Shown: positions 38,078-49,642 of the stretch, piece after piece
Layout of the letters: each line of letters begins with the position of its first letter
Numbering within the stretch: the stretch's first letter is position 1
Assembly: GCA_036417435.1 (NCBI GenBank)
Contig: CM070913.1
Location: 16,522,680-16,586,679, forward strand
Direction: 5' to 3'
DNA length: 64,000 nt
Source of the DNA: Inia geoffrensis
Taxonomy: Eukaryota > Chordata > Mammalia > Artiodactyla > Iniidae
Notes under the pieces: generated by a model
What the model saw: only the letters and a program-made list of their open reading frames with translations
Database searches by the model: none
Told to the model about the DNA's origin: nothing
Translations under genes and position numbers: made by a program

Positions 38078-39880
38078 AAGGATTCAAGTTTCAAGCAGAA
38101 ATATTTTAGAGTTTAAATATCCTAATGATTTAGTGTCTGAAGTATGTGTTGGTTATCTAAATAGAAGTTCCATCTTTCTTTTCCCTAAGGGCTGTCAAGT
38201 CTGAAGGGCTTTCTAACCACTTGGTCACTATTTCGAGTCCTTTCCTCACACTTTGCAGTTCACGTTGTCCCATGGAGTCCTTGGCCTGTTTGGCTTTGAC
38301 AGATTTGAGAATAAGCTGTGAATGACGAGGCTCACAGGCTCCTTTCCTCCACTTTACGGCCAGAATATCAGCAAGTTCAGGAAGTTCTCAATCAGTCCTT
38401 TTTCTGGCAAAGGCAGAAATCCTGGATATGGTTCATTCACAATAGGCTGATTAGGGTGTCAGAGATTCCTGGTGGCCTTTTCATATCAAGGAATGTATAG
38501 ATGGGGTAAGTTAAGCCATTGATGCATAGATACCGAAGCAGCTACTGGGAAACTTTATGGTAATAATAAAGTAGATGCATTTTGCTTAATGCTAGAATAA
38601 ATACACATGATACTAACCTTTAAATCTGTTTAAACTTCTCGCTTAGGAATATCTGCCATAGAATAACTTGCTTATCTTAATCAGGTTCAAGGGCACAAAT
38701 GAACAATGATAATAAACAGGATCAGATAAAACTACTAAAAAGGGAAAGAGAATATCCTGAGAACAGAACTGAAACTTAAATGATAGAAAGAAAATGAAAT
38801 GAAACTGAAACTTAGCCAGCAAAGCTATTTGAAAAAAAAAGTCCTGATCTTAACAGAATTCTAGCAGGTAACTATATATTATCCAGTATAACCAAGAGTA
38901 AAGATGTCTTAAGTTGTCCTAAGTTACATTTAGACTCAAAATGAAACATGTATCCAGCTGTGTGATCTTGCTGAAGTTACTTAACCTCTCTGAGTCTCAG
39001 TTTACTCATCTGTGAAAATAGGGATAACAGTACACGTCGGCCTAGATTCAATATATACTCTCAGGGTTTTAAGGGGACTTAGAGACCACCAGGCCTGACC
39101 CCCTTTATTGATTCAGGGCCTCAGTCTTGCCATGCTTCCTCCCAGCCCCCTCACATTCAGGGCCCATCTCTCCTGTTCCTATAGTGAGTTCTAGAGGCAG
39201 CCAAGGTTTCTGTTGGGCCCACTGAAGTTCTCAGGCAAACTGAATGCCAAGCAATGTGAGGGAGGGGGTGAGAGGGGAAAGGCTGGGAGGACATTAAACT
39301 GATCTGGCTTTGGAAGGTGGCTCTGGGGGGACAGCTGAGTGGTCCCAGGCAGCTTGGACAGGATACAACATTCACTGTTGTCAGAGAGGGGGTCTATGTA
39401 GTGCTATAAAGTGACGACGGAGCCAGAAACAGGAGACCGGGGTGGGGTACCACCAGGGCACATGACCTGGGCAGACAGAACACCATGCTCAGAAATGAAG
39501 AGCCCTATGCTTCTTTGGATGCTCTGCTATCCCCATCTTGAAATTCTTAATCTTTTCACAGAGGGCCTGGCAATTTCACTTTGCACTGGGTTCCCCAAAT
39601 TGTGTAGCCAGTCCTGATACAACGTCCAAGATTTGCTTAGCAGAGGGCTGGTGGGGAGACGAAGAAGGGGGACGCAGGGAGAACAGGAACTGCCCTGGTG
39701 TGTGTGATTTTTTCCCCTAAACTCCAATAAATGGTAGGACAGGGCTGCACTGTGCTTCCTGCCCCCTGAGGATGGGCTGAGCACCTGAAGGAGTTTGTGG
39801 AGCCTGAGGCTCGTTCCCATAGAAGCAGCTCCACAGAGGTACCTGGGAAAGGGGCAAGGAAGGGTCTGGTTGTTGTCTTT
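38078..39880. other. Intergenic; one MIR, otherwise unassigned
   Basis: No gene is recognised. A clear MIR is at 38935-39060. The stretch 39060-39840 is moderately GC-rich and produces shadow ORFs up to 97 codons without similarity to a known family. Confidence 0.5.
38935..39060 (+). repeat. MIR SINE
   Basis: CCAGCTGTGTGATCTTGCTG, then AAGTTACTTAACCTCTCTGA, then GTCTCAGTTTACTCATCTGT and GATAACAGTACAC follow the MIR core closely. It is the best-preserved MIR of the window. Confidence 0.85.
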
Positions 39881-39944
39881 TTTTCCCTTTATTTTGTTGA
39901 AGTAAAATTCACATTAACATAAAAGTAACCATTTAAAAGTATAG

Positions 39945-40079
39945 CATTCAGGGAATTCCCTGGCAGCCAGTGGTTAGGACTCTGCGCTTCCACTGCTGAG
40001 TGCCCCAGTTCGATCCCTGGTGAGGGAACAAAGATCTCACAAGCCGCACAGCATGGCCAAAAAAATAAATAAATAAAAT
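39945..40079 (+). mobile_element. tRNA-derived SINE (Bov-tA/ART2-like), nested in L1
   Basis: GGGAATTCCCTGGCAGCCAG, then CCAGTTCGATCCCTGGTGAG and the tail GGCCAAAAAAATAAATAAAT define a short tRNA SINE of about 135 bp. AAAAGTATAG before (39935-39944) and just after (from about 40080) is the target-site duplication. L1 text continues on both sides. Confidence 0.87.
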
Positions 40080-41173
40080 AAAAGTATAGAGTTTAGTGGT
40101 ACTTAGTACACTTACAATGTTGTGCAACAATCACCTCTATCTAGTTGCATCACCTCAAAAGGAAACCCTGTACCCATTAAGCAGTCACTCCCTATTCCCC
40201 CTCCCCATACCCACTGGCAACAACTAATTTTCTTTTCTGTCTCTATGGATTTACCTATTCTGGACGTATTGTATAAATGGAAGCATACACAATATGACCT
40301 TTTGTGCCTGGCTTCATTCACGTAGCATCATGTTTTGGGGGCTCATCCACATTGTAGGGTACAGCAGATAGCACTGTAGTATTATGGCTGAGTTAGATAC
40401 CCTTGTGTGGATATACCTCATTTTGTTTATCCATTTATCCATTGAGGGGCATATGGGTTGTTTCTACCATTTGGCTATTGTGAATAGTGTGGTAATGAGC
40501 ATTCATGTACATGTATTTATTGGAGTATCTATTTTCAGTCTAGGATCATATGGTAATTCTATTTTTAACTTTTTGAGGAACTGCCAAACTGTTTTCCACA
40601 GCAAGTGAACCATTTTACATTCTCACCAGCAATGAATGAGGGTTCCAATTTCTCCACATCTTTGCCCACACTTGTTATTTTTTTTGTCTATTTTATTTTT
40701 GTAACTGTAGCCATCCTCCTGGGTGTGAAGTATATCTCATTGTGGTTTTGATTTACATTTCCTTAATGACTAATGACGTTGAGCATCTTTTCATGTGCCT
40801 GTTGGTCATTTATATATCTTTGGAGAAATATCAGGCTCTTTGTCCATTTTTAAATTTAGTTGTTTGCCTTTCTGTTGTTGAGTTCCAAGAGTTCTTTATA
40901 TGTTCTGGATGCAAGTCTCTTATCTGATACATGTTTCTTCAAACATTTTCTCCCATTGTGTACATTGTCTTTTCACTTTCTTGATAGCCCTTTAATACAC
41001 AAAAGTTTTAAATTTTTATGAAGCCCAGTTTGTTTGTTCTTTTGTTGCTTGTACTTTTAATGTAATTTCTAAGAAGCCAGTGCCAAATCTGAAGTCAGGA
41101 AGATTTACCCCTATATTTCCTTCTAAGAATTTTATAATTTTAGTTTCTAAATTTAGGTCTTTGATCTATTTTT

Positions 41174-41498
41174 ATTTTTTTTTAATAAATTTATTTTTGG
41201 CTGCGTTGGATCTTCGTTGCTGCACGCGGGCTTTCTCTAGTTGCGGCGAGCGGGGGCTACTCTTCGTTGCTGTGGGCGGGCTTCCCACTGCGGTGGCTTC
41301 TCCTGTTGAGGAGCACGGGCTGTAGGGTGCACGGGCTTCCGTAGTTGTGGCTCACGGGCTCTAGATCACAGGCTCAGTAGTTGTGGCGCCCGGGCTTAGT
41401 CGCTCCGCAGCACATGGGATCTTCCCAGACCAGGGCTCGAACCCGTGTCCCCTGCATTGGCAGGCAGATTCTTAACCACTGCGCCACCAGGGAACCCC
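41174..41498 (-). mobile_element. CHR SINE, long form, nested in L1
   Basis: The reverse-complement head CGCCACCAGGGAACCCC is at the right, and TTTATTTTTGGCTGCGTTGG at the left. TGATCTATTTTT at 41162-41173 and 41499-41510 is a perfect 12-bp target-site duplication, and the L1 resumes directly after it. Confidence 0.93.
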
Positions 41499-41837
41499 TG
41501 ATCTATTTTTTTAGTTAATTTTTGTATATGCTATAAAATAAGAGGTCCAGCTCATTCTTTTGCTTGTGGATATCCAGCTGTCCCAATACCATTTGTTGCA
41601 AGACTGTTCTTTCCCCATTTTATTGTCTTGACATCCTTGTCAATTAACTGTAGATATATGGGTTTATTCCTGGATTCTCATTTCTATTCCATTGATCTAT
41701 ACGTCTTATCATTTTTCATTGGTGTGGATAAATATGCATAAGAATGCCTTGCACTGAGTCATGGTAATGTATCAATAAATTCTGGCTGAAGATCAGATAC
41801 ATAGCACTTGGTAAATTTGATAAAATAGTAGAGCTGT

Positions 41838-42115
41838 ACATGCCCACTATTGTTTGGGAATAATTCAGTTTCAATTTATAGAATTGCATCACGTATTTTA
41901 GGGCTGGAGAGAAACTTGATAGGTCCTCTACTGAACCTAAATAAGAATGCATTGCAGTAAGGTGCTCGTTCAAAAATCGAATAATGATGTGAATAACGTT
42001 GATCATCTCTACTGGAGGAAAAAAATGCTATACATTAAACACATTACTCATTATATATTTATTTAACAATATTGGACTTTATTAATAAAATGCTTTGTAG
42101 CAAAAAAAAAAAAAG
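41838..42115 (+). pseudogene. Retrotransposed mRNA 3' end (5'-truncated processed copy), source unknown
   Basis: AGTAGAGCTGT occurs at 41827-41837 and again at 42116-42126, a perfect 11-bp target-site duplication. Between them lie 278 bases ending TTATTAATAAAATGCTTTGT, AGC and a 13-A tail. AATAAA at about 42084 is a correctly placed poly(A) signal. The body matches no SINE or LINE I know, so it looks like the 3' UTR of a cellular mRNA copied by L1. No coding sequence is recognised in it. It is separate from the L1 that ends at 41718. Confidence 0.75.
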
Positions 42116-43701
42116 AGTAGAGCTGTTCACATTAAGCATAATAAATACTGCAAACACGTATACTGAGACAGCAATTTAGGGACCTTTGCAAGAGCCTGAA
42201 ATAAATATATAAAGAGACAACCTGGGGAGCCTTACTTGGAAGGCCTGGCCTAGAAGCAATGGTGTTTATCTTGGTGGTTGAACTCGTTCTACAAATTCAA
42301 GCAAACATCTTACGGAAGGGCACATCCATCAAGGACACTGCAAACAACTCAGAACACAGTGCTCCGTATGCTAAAACCAGGAAGGAATTATGATGCATTT
42401 GCTTGCAGCTATTTTAAATCACCCCCTCTTTTCAGTTTGGTAACCTGATTTGCTTTTCTCTCTCTTTGGATGAAGTGGTGAAGCTTTCTAGGAGTGGATT
42501 TAGTTTAAATAAATTCAATGAAATGGTCTAAATAGTTTACTATTTAAATTTTAACTAAATTAACAATTAATTATTCATTATATTTTAATTTTATTACCAT
42601 GTATACATATTATTTATATAATTATAATATATTTACAGGTAACATTAATATTTTTTGTTAATCACAGTTATTAATACTATTTAATTAATTAAAATATTTG
42701 AGAATAATTCTTTAACTCAACAATTTATTGAGTGTTTACTTGGTGTAGCAGGCTAGATGAGGACATTTGTTCGTTCATTGAACAAACATTGTCTGAGCAC
42801 ACACACGCCCTGGGCACGGGGGTGGGACAGGAACAGACCCCGCTTTCCTGAAGCTGCTGTAGGTAGCAGAGGTCACAAAATGTTTCCAGGGCTCCACCTG
42901 CCCTGGCTACTGCCTCTGTCCTCGTCCAAGGGCGCTGACCTCACCACTTACTCAAGCCCACAAGTGCACCTCCCCCTTAGCCTCTCAGCTTAGCCAAGAC
43001 ATATAGGAGTTTTTCATATGAAATCTTACTTGGATGCTAAGGGAAATCCCAAAAGAACAAGAACAAAAGAAACAACCAAAGCAGAGAAAAAGACATGGAT
43101 CATTTATCTTGCGGGAACAAGAGTTCTTCATTTCAGTCTTACCAAGAGAATCTTTCCCCAAACCCCAGTTTTCCACACACCATCCCCAATACTCCTAGCA
43201 AACTCCTTCCCTGGCTGCCGGACTCTTAGAAGGCTCTCCAAGGGAGGGATAGGACGTTTTCTGGGACCCAACAGGCTGCTCTAGATAGGTTTCAGAACCT
43301 TCAAACTATCTCTAGGGGTAATTAACTTAGGAATAAACTCCCCTCCAGCCCTAGGTTCACCCCTAACCTTTGCAGGGGTGCAGGGGAAAGGTACTAAGGG
43401 AGGCCCACATGCCATAGGTCTATAAATCCAGATATAAATCAAGCTAACAAACTGTTAAATGGTATTCATATGCTCCTTCCTTGACAAATATAACTTCGCA
43501 ATGACATGGCAAGCATGTTCCAATTTAGAATCCCCTGCCTCTGCTCGGGGCCTACCCTGTCACTCTTCTCATCTTACCCCAGGAAGGACCTTTCATGTAT
43601 GTGGGTGGACACTCCAGCCAACATGTCCAAGTTCTGTATTAATTGCTTACAACTGCATTTGAATCTATGATTATCTCAATAAACCTTTTAATTAAAAGAG
43701 A

Positions 43702-43711
43702 GTGTGTGTGA

Positions 43712-43754
<43 letters not shown>
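43702..43754. repeat. TG dinucleotide microsatellite
   Basis: A TG run of about 50 bases with one AA interruption near 43711. It lies just after CAATAAACCTTTTAATTAAA. Confidence 0.95.
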
Positions 43755-43755
<1 letters not shown>

Positions 43756-45324
43756 ATGTTTGCAGCATGGCCCATATACTCAAACTAGATGTGCCCCTGT
43801 GCTGGGCTGTCTGCTCTCAAGAGCCCCCTCTTGTCACTTTCAGCCTGGCCCTTCCTCAGAGGACAAGAAGCCCACAGGCTACGGGGTCTTGCCTAGGGCT
43901 GCTGGGTGCTTCCCCTTCCAAACCAAGGCCTTGGAATTCCCTGAGGAAATAGCCTCCAGCCCACTGCCAGGGCCTGCGCGGCCTTTCCCTTTTGCCGTCC
44001 TCCTGAGTGAATTGTCCTGCACTGCCGGTGTGTTTGCACTTCTAGGCCCAAGGGTAGCCTCAGGGGTGGCTGTGGAATGTATGAACAAAGCTTGATTTGG
44101 AAAATGAAGGCTTAGAATGTTGGTAACCACTCATGGCCGTGACCAGTGAGGGGAAGGGGAGACAGGCACATGGTTTCTTTCCCTTTAAGATTCTGGGAAG
44201 GAAAGTGAGAAGACAAAGCCAGCCTTAACACACACTCTCTGACCTCTAGTGAGTGGGACATGGTTCATAAAACACAGAGACAGAGATCAACTGTTCTGCT
44301 CCAATCAACCACAAACTATTGTGACATCCAGCAAAATGTCAGGCACCAATGCAAAGAGTAAAATATTGAAACCTGAAATTGAACGAGGGATGCTTCATTA
44401 TTTCAACCTTCAAATCACAAGCTGATTGTACTCCTCTGGAAAGAAGGGCTGTTGATTTTGGCATCCAACGCCCAACAGTTCAAAGCACAGTAAACTTTTC
44501 TACGTCCTTCTGGCCCCGCCAGGACATCTGACCAGGAGGCCCACAGTGGAGAGCTCTTTCTTATGTTAAATCCTGTCAGACATGAGGATTTCCTGGAACA
44601 TACAACAACCCCATTCTCTGAGGAAAACGCAAATCTGAGAACTGACTCTCGTGGCACAGAAGGACACAGGACATAGGGGAGAGCTGATCTCGGAGTACAG
44701 TTTAGAAGTTTCTGGAGGTTTAATATTAGTAACGGAATCATCTCTCAATCACCAAGCGCCGAATGTTTTAGAGTTTGGAGCATTTCTTTTTCTATTCCAG
44801 ACTAATTTATACTTCACACTGGAGTTTTGGAATTACCATCTTAGGTATTTATACACTGCCTCATTCCCCTCCCAAAAGGATTCGAAACAGCTTATCTCCC
44901 TTTAAGGTTAATGTGTTTGCATCCTAGAACTCTACAAAATGCATTTGGTTTTATGTTAGTCAGCCAGAAATTCTCTTGGGAAATTGTCAGAGAAAATAAA
45001 TAACGGCACGGGGAAAGGCAGAGTTAAAGCAGAGGACGCTTGGGTATGAGTGTGCTGGAAACGTGTTTCTGCTGTGTCTGTTCTGGGGGAAAGGGCAGCA
45101 CACTTCAAAAACTAATTTCTAGGGGATCGTTCTGGAGAACACAGCCTGACACACAGACAGTGCTCAATCAATATTTGTTGAATGGAGCAGAGTCTCCCAA
45201 TCAGCGTGCTACAGCCTGTGGAAGGGATGGGGTGGCCGGCGCCCTCTGCCACAAAGATTAAGATTTCCTATGTGAGCCATGCTGGAAATCAATCACCTGG
45301 TCCAGCCCCGTCATACTCTCCTCG

Positions 45325-45440
45325 CTCTGATAGTACCATGCGCTCCTCCAGGGCAGGGAAGAGAGCTCGTCTGTATTTATGTCTTAAGAACAAGGCATCA
45401 TGCCTGGCATCTGGTAGGTACTAAATAAACGTTGAGCAGA
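45325..45440 (+). repeat. L2 LINE 3' end remnant
   Basis: CAGGGCAGGGAAGAGAGCTC, then GCATCATGCCTGGCATCTGG, then TAGGTACTAAATAAACGTTG match the L2 3' terminus. A shorter similar trace at 45150-45185 reads GTGCTCAATCAATATTTGTT. Confidence 0.7.
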
Positions 45441-46036
45441 ATTTGCAAGCATGCTTTTTATAACTTCCTCCAAGTCATCTATTAGAATGTTGAGCAGTAA
45501 AAGATCAAGAACAGAACTATTGATCCTCCAGGTGCCAGGCTGACAATAATTTATTAATCCATACTGGAGGGAGGTGAGGTCTAAAAAGGAGGAGACTTTG
45601 TTGGGACATGACGGTTTTGTTCAAACACCAGAACGCCTGTCCCAGGGGCAAGCTGGGCACAAATGAGTGAAAACTAGAAAAAGGGTAAAGTTCTCCCAAG
45701 AAGAGTATTGGGGGTAAGTCCTGGGGAAAGGGGCATTCTCATAACTGCTGGAATTAGGGTAGATGTTCAGTTTTCCTGGGACAGAATTTGGTGATTTACA
45801 TGAAAAGCCTTAAATATGTACCAAACCTTTGACCCAGGCATTTCACTTCTAAATTTTGATCACTGAAATGAAATCAACTTCACAAAGATATATGTACAAG
45901 GGCGTTTAATGGTGTACTGGTTATAATGGTGAAACATTTAGAATAATGTAAACTTTCAACAACAAGACCTTAAATAACTCATTGAATATAGTCAGTGCAT
46001 GTAATATTACACAGTTACTAAAATGATGATGGAGAG

Positions 46037-46159
46037 GGAATTCCCTGGTGGTCCAGTGGTTAGGACTCGGCGCTCTCAATGCCAGGGGCCTGGGTTTGAT
46101 CCCTGGTTGGGGGACAAAGATCCTGCATGCCGTGTGGCGTGACCAAGAAAAAAAATTGG
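46037..46159 (+). mobile_element. tRNA-derived SINE (Bov-tA/ART2-like) with TSD
   Basis: GGAATTCCCTGGTGGTCCAG, GGGTTTGATCCCTGGTTGGG and the end GACCAAGAAAAAAAATTGG delimit the copy. TGATGGAGAG at 46027-46036 and 46160-46169 is a perfect 10-bp target-site duplication. Confidence 0.9.
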
Positions 46160-46264
46160 TGATGGAGAGTTATACTTATTTGAAAGAAAATGTATTTGTA
46201 CTATATGGTTAAGTAAAAAAAAAAAAAGTGAGATACAAATGGTGCCATTTTGGTTTGATAGAAA

Positions 46265-46347
46265 TATATACATATATTATATACATTATATATATATATA
46301 TATAATATATATGTGGGAAAGAGAGAGTGAGAAAGAGAGAGAGAGAA
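46265..46347. repeat. Adjacent AT and GA microsatellites
   Basis: TA-rich alternation at 46265-46311 is followed by a GA-rich run at 46318-46347. A short TAA run is at 46476-46496. Confidence 0.9.
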
Positions 46348-46959
46348 ATTCTTGAAGAATACATATCAAAACACTTCTGGGGATTATCTCTCTGGGTATC
46401 AGGAATACAACTAATTTAATATTTTCATCTTTATCTGTTGTTTCTAAACTTCTAACTACCGATATATAATACTGTAGTAATAATAATAATAATAAAAGTT
46501 AGGACTGATGAAAATGTGTCCCTGCTGTTCATTAAATTGGTGACCTTTCTGCTATCCAAAATACCCAGCTAGGGCTGAAATGGTTACCTGGCCGGATGTT
46601 CTGGGAGGGAAGCTGGAACAGAAGAGGCTAAAACCACTTCTAGCTGTCTATACTCTGATCCCATGAAGGAAGATGGTGACATTGGAAAATGTGCAGAAGT
46701 TCCTGGCACACTTTGTCAGGCAAATGGGGTTTTTCAGGACTAATATTTTACAATTTTTGGCAAGGCTGTTTTGTTTTTGATGATGAGAATGTCTTTTAAA
46801 ATCAGAAGTTATATTCTTAGTATTTGCCTCTTTCTATGCCTTCTTAATGAGCAATAATATGAGAATTGGAATCTTCTCACTTTGTTCCCTGCTTTGGTAC
46901 ATAATACTCTATACAGATACTTGTGTCTGGACCTGGAAACAGAAATAATATTTGCCTCT

Positions 46960-47085
46960 CATCCCACAGGGTACACCGTAAGCTCCATGAGGCCAGGGAT
47001 TTTGTTCGTTTTGTTTCAGAGCCCAGAAGGGTACCTGGTACACAGAAGGCACTCGGTAAATATCTTTCGAATGAGTCAGTGAACG
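46960..47085 (+). repeat. L2 LINE 3' end remnant
   Basis: AGCTCCATGAGGCCAGGGAT, then GTACCTGGTACACAGAAGGC, then ACTCGGTAAATATCTTTCGA follow the L2 3' end. Confidence 0.7.
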
Positions 47086-47313
47086 TTGGCAGAGTGAAAT
47101 AGGCAACTTGGAAGAAGTTGGTCTGTAAATACATGCTTTTGCTGTATTCACTTTACTTAAGTTTAAAAACATGAGTTTGTAAACAGAACTCCAAAAACTC
47201 ATTTTTTGAATGTAATTAATTTTTCAAATTACTAACATTCTTTAAAAGGCAGGTATGATCATCATACAGACATCTATTAAAAAATGAGAACTACAGGTTG
47301 TGTTCTAGATAAC

Positions 47314-47526
47314 CGCTGTTCAATAGAACTTGCTGTGACAAAAGAACTATTCTCCATCTGCATTCTCCAGTATGGTAGCCACTAGCCATATGAGGTCTTG
47401 AGCGCTTGAAATGTGGCTGGTTGAGAATGAGGAGGTGAATTTTACATTTTATTTAAATCTAATTAATTTACTTTTAAATTTGAATAGCCACAGATGGTTG
47501 GTGGCTACGATATTGGGCAGTACAGT
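47314..47526 (+). mobile_element. hAT-Charlie-type MER element remnant
   Basis: CGCTGTTCAATAGAACTTGC, then CAGTATGGTAGCCACTAGCC, CGCTTGAAATGTGGCTGGTT and the closing GGTGGCTACGATATTGGGCA are diagnostic of a common mammalian non-autonomous hAT family. The inner palindrome between TAGCCACTAGCC and GGTTGGTGGCTA is kept. The subfamily and the target-site duplication are not resolved. Confidence 0.75.
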
Positions 47527-48317
47527 TCAAGACTGAACTTCTCATCCTAGTGTGCGTGACATGGTAAATACCACGTGTTTGCCAAGACTGTGTATAAACA
47601 TGATTGGGTCTTGCACTGAAAGAAGAGGATGGAAATAACCCCAGGAAACCAGTATGCATGACAGTAGAGTATTTTTCATAAATTTTAAAAATGCCTTTAC
47701 CACACAGCCTTCCTAATCTCCAGTGGTCCTGCTAACTTCTGGACATGCCACAGATTTATTTGTATCCAAGATAATGTTTATAAGAGTTACAAAATCCAGA
47801 GCAAAGATCTGTGCAGTGCACACTGTCAGCATTAGAAAGAAAAGTGCAATTTGTATGAAAAGGCTTATTTTTACCCTAGATTAGTTGATGATTCCACAAT
47901 ACTACTTTGGTCATGTTAGTGATAAAGGTTTTTGTTTGCTTGGTTTCACTTAAAAATCCCCACATTACCTTCAAAGCAGATAACAGCATTGAGGAATTAA
48001 AAATGTAGAACTCAGGCAACCAATCAGAAGAACCCCCTCCCACTGCCTTCCTCAGAAACCTTCATAAAACATTCATGCAAAGTGTTCTCCTTTAAATTAA
48101 CTATTTATCTTAATTCTTCATCTTCTTGATGTATGACCGTCCTATGGCCTTTCTTAGTGATTTAGATATTACTGTAGGTCAAAGAACAGAAGGCAATTTC
48201 AGAGAAAAGCAAAAATGGAGGAAGAACACAAAGTGAATATATTTTTGTGGAATTAAACTGAAAAAAATTGTTATAACTTTATGATGAATTATAACCAGTG
48301 GTTAAATGAGTGAAATC

Positions 48318-48686
48318 ACTTCATTATCACTAAGCTGCTATAACAAAAATACCATAGACTGGGTGGCTTATGAACAGCAGAAATTTATTTCTACAGTTCT
48401 AGAAGCTGGGAAGTCCGAGTTCAAGGTACTGTCAGATTCAGTGTTTGATGAGAGCCTCGTACACAGACTTTTTACCATGTCCTCAGGTGGCAGAAGGGGT
48501 GAGGGAACTCTCTGGGGTCTCTTTTATCAGAGCACTAATCCCATTCATGAGGACAGGATCACCTATCAAATCACCTCCCAACGTCCCCCTCCTAATACCA
48601 TCACACTGGGGATTAGGCTCCAGTGTTTGAATTGCGGAGAGAGGGAACTCATGCACTTTGAATGGATATTCTGTCCATACCCTTGC
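48318..48686 (-). mobile_element. Solitary MaLR LTR (MST/MLT1-like), antisense
   Basis: GCTGCTATAACAAAAATACC, AGACTGGGTGGCTTATGAAC, AGAAATTTATTTCTACAGTT and CACTAATCCCATTCATGAGG are, in this order, the reverse complement of a MaLR LTR from its 3' end inward. The right end is near TTCTGTCCATACCC. No internal retroviral coding sequence adjoins it. The 130-codon ORF over it is not a gene. Confidence 0.8.
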
Positions 48687-48689
48687 ATA

Positions 48690-49408
48690 ATTTTATAACA
48701 TCATGCATTGACTATTTGGAAAATACTGGTTCCCTGAGTTGTGGACTTCTTCCAAGTGTTGACCCATTGCATTACACAATATCAAAAAACCACATTCACT
48801 ATTATCCACACCAAACTCATCTGAAAAGTCTTTAAGTATTGGGATGCTGTCAAGCTTATGATGCCTGATACAAGATTTTTAAAAATTGAATTTTTGCTTA
48901 AAAGCTCAAAGAAACAAATATTATCGGTGGCTTTTCCTTGGTGTGACAAGCTCACTTGGTGCATTTTCAAGAAAATGCCCACCAAGCAGTCAAGTCTGAA
49001 TAACCCTAGCTGCCAGCTATTCTTTCAAGTAAAAATGATATTCCATGAAGAAAGCAGTTGGTTCAGCTCACCACTTAAATGGTGGTACAAGTGCTTTCTC
49101 TGGAGATAACCACGATGGTTGGATACACGGCAGAGTGCTTTATGCATACCTTCTATTTCATCTTCTGTGACTTTCAAAGTGGGTGCCTGTACCCTATAGA
49201 TGCACAACAAACCCTACTGGGGTACTGGAAGGAAATAACAGAACTTCTATTTATATATATTTTTAACCTCATCCTTTTGTCATTTCTACTTTTGTGTATG
49301 GTTTATAACACACACCATACAGGAGCTTACGTTTATAATTCATTTATAAATAAATAAACGCACACTGAGGTGCATGCTCAAATTTTTTGTTGGTGGAGCA
49401 CGCAATCA
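48690..49408. other. Intergenic, no gene seen
   Basis: Sequence of mixed composition with short ORFs on both strands and no recognised family. Part of it (around 49085-49230) may be a very old repeat, but I cannot name it. Confidence 0.45.
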
Positions 49409-49422
49409 AGAAAGTTTGGGGA

Positions 49423-49629
49423 GGGGCTTCCCTGGTGGCGCAGTGGTTGAGAGTCCGCCTGCCGATGCAGGGGACGCGGGTTCGTGCCCCGGTCCGGGAA
49501 GATCCCACATGCCGCGGAGCGGCTGGGCCCGTGAGCCATGGCCGCTAAGCCTGCACGTCTGGAGCCTGTGCTCTGCAATGGGAGAGGCCACAACAGTGAG
49601 AGGCCCGCGTACCGCAAAAAAAAAAAAAA
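49423..49629 (+). mobile_element. CHR SINE, short (deletion) form, with TSD
   Basis: GGGCTTCCCTGGTGGCGCAG starts the copy, and GGCCCGCGTACCGC plus an A-tail ends it. GAAAGTTTGGGGA at 49410-49422 and 49630-49642 is a perfect 13-bp target-site duplication. It is the same 200-bp deletion form as 15763-15962 and is close to it in sequence. Confidence 0.94.
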
Positions 49630-49642
49630 GAAAGTTTGGGGA

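Larger units (their letters stand above)
39881..41718 (-). mobile_element. L1 LINE (L1M-type) 3' half, antisense, host of two SINEs
   Basis: From left to right the plus strand reads the reverse complement of an L1 from its 3' UTR into ORF2: CTCACCAGCAATGAATGAGG, GGTTTTGATTTACATTTCCT, TAATGACTAATGACGTTGAG, GATGCAAGTCTCTTATCTGA and TGTCCCAATACCATTTGTTG. SINEs at 39945-40079 and 41174-41498 interrupt it without losing L1 sequence. Many stops; inactive. Confidence 0.88.
42127..45804. other. Intergenic; microsatellite and L2 traces, no gene seen
   Basis: An AT-rich part (42500-42730) is followed by mixed sequence. An L2-like antisense trace is at 42741-42850, a TG microsatellite at 43702-43754, and sense L2 3' ends at about 45130-45185 and 45325-45440 (GCATCATGCCTGGCATCTGG, TACTAAATAAACG). 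ORFs of 60-127 codons have no recognised family; those over the TG repeat are artefacts. Confidence 0.5.
45805..46470 (+). mobile_element. Old L1 3' end, with a nested SINE and AT/GA repeats
   Basis: CTTTGACCCAGGCATTTCAC, TAATGGTGTACTGGTTATAA and TACACAGTTACTAAAATGAT are the L1M ORF2 end; AGATACAAATGGTGCCATTT lies after the SINE at 46037-46159. Simple repeats (AT at 46265-46311, GA at 46318-46347) have grown within it. Confidence 0.65.

Noticed and set aside
43704..44095. ORFs beginning with Cys-Val repeats
   Set aside because: They are translations of the TG microsatellite.
48306..48698. 130-codon ORF
   Set aside because: It coincides with an antisense MaLR LTR, not a gene.
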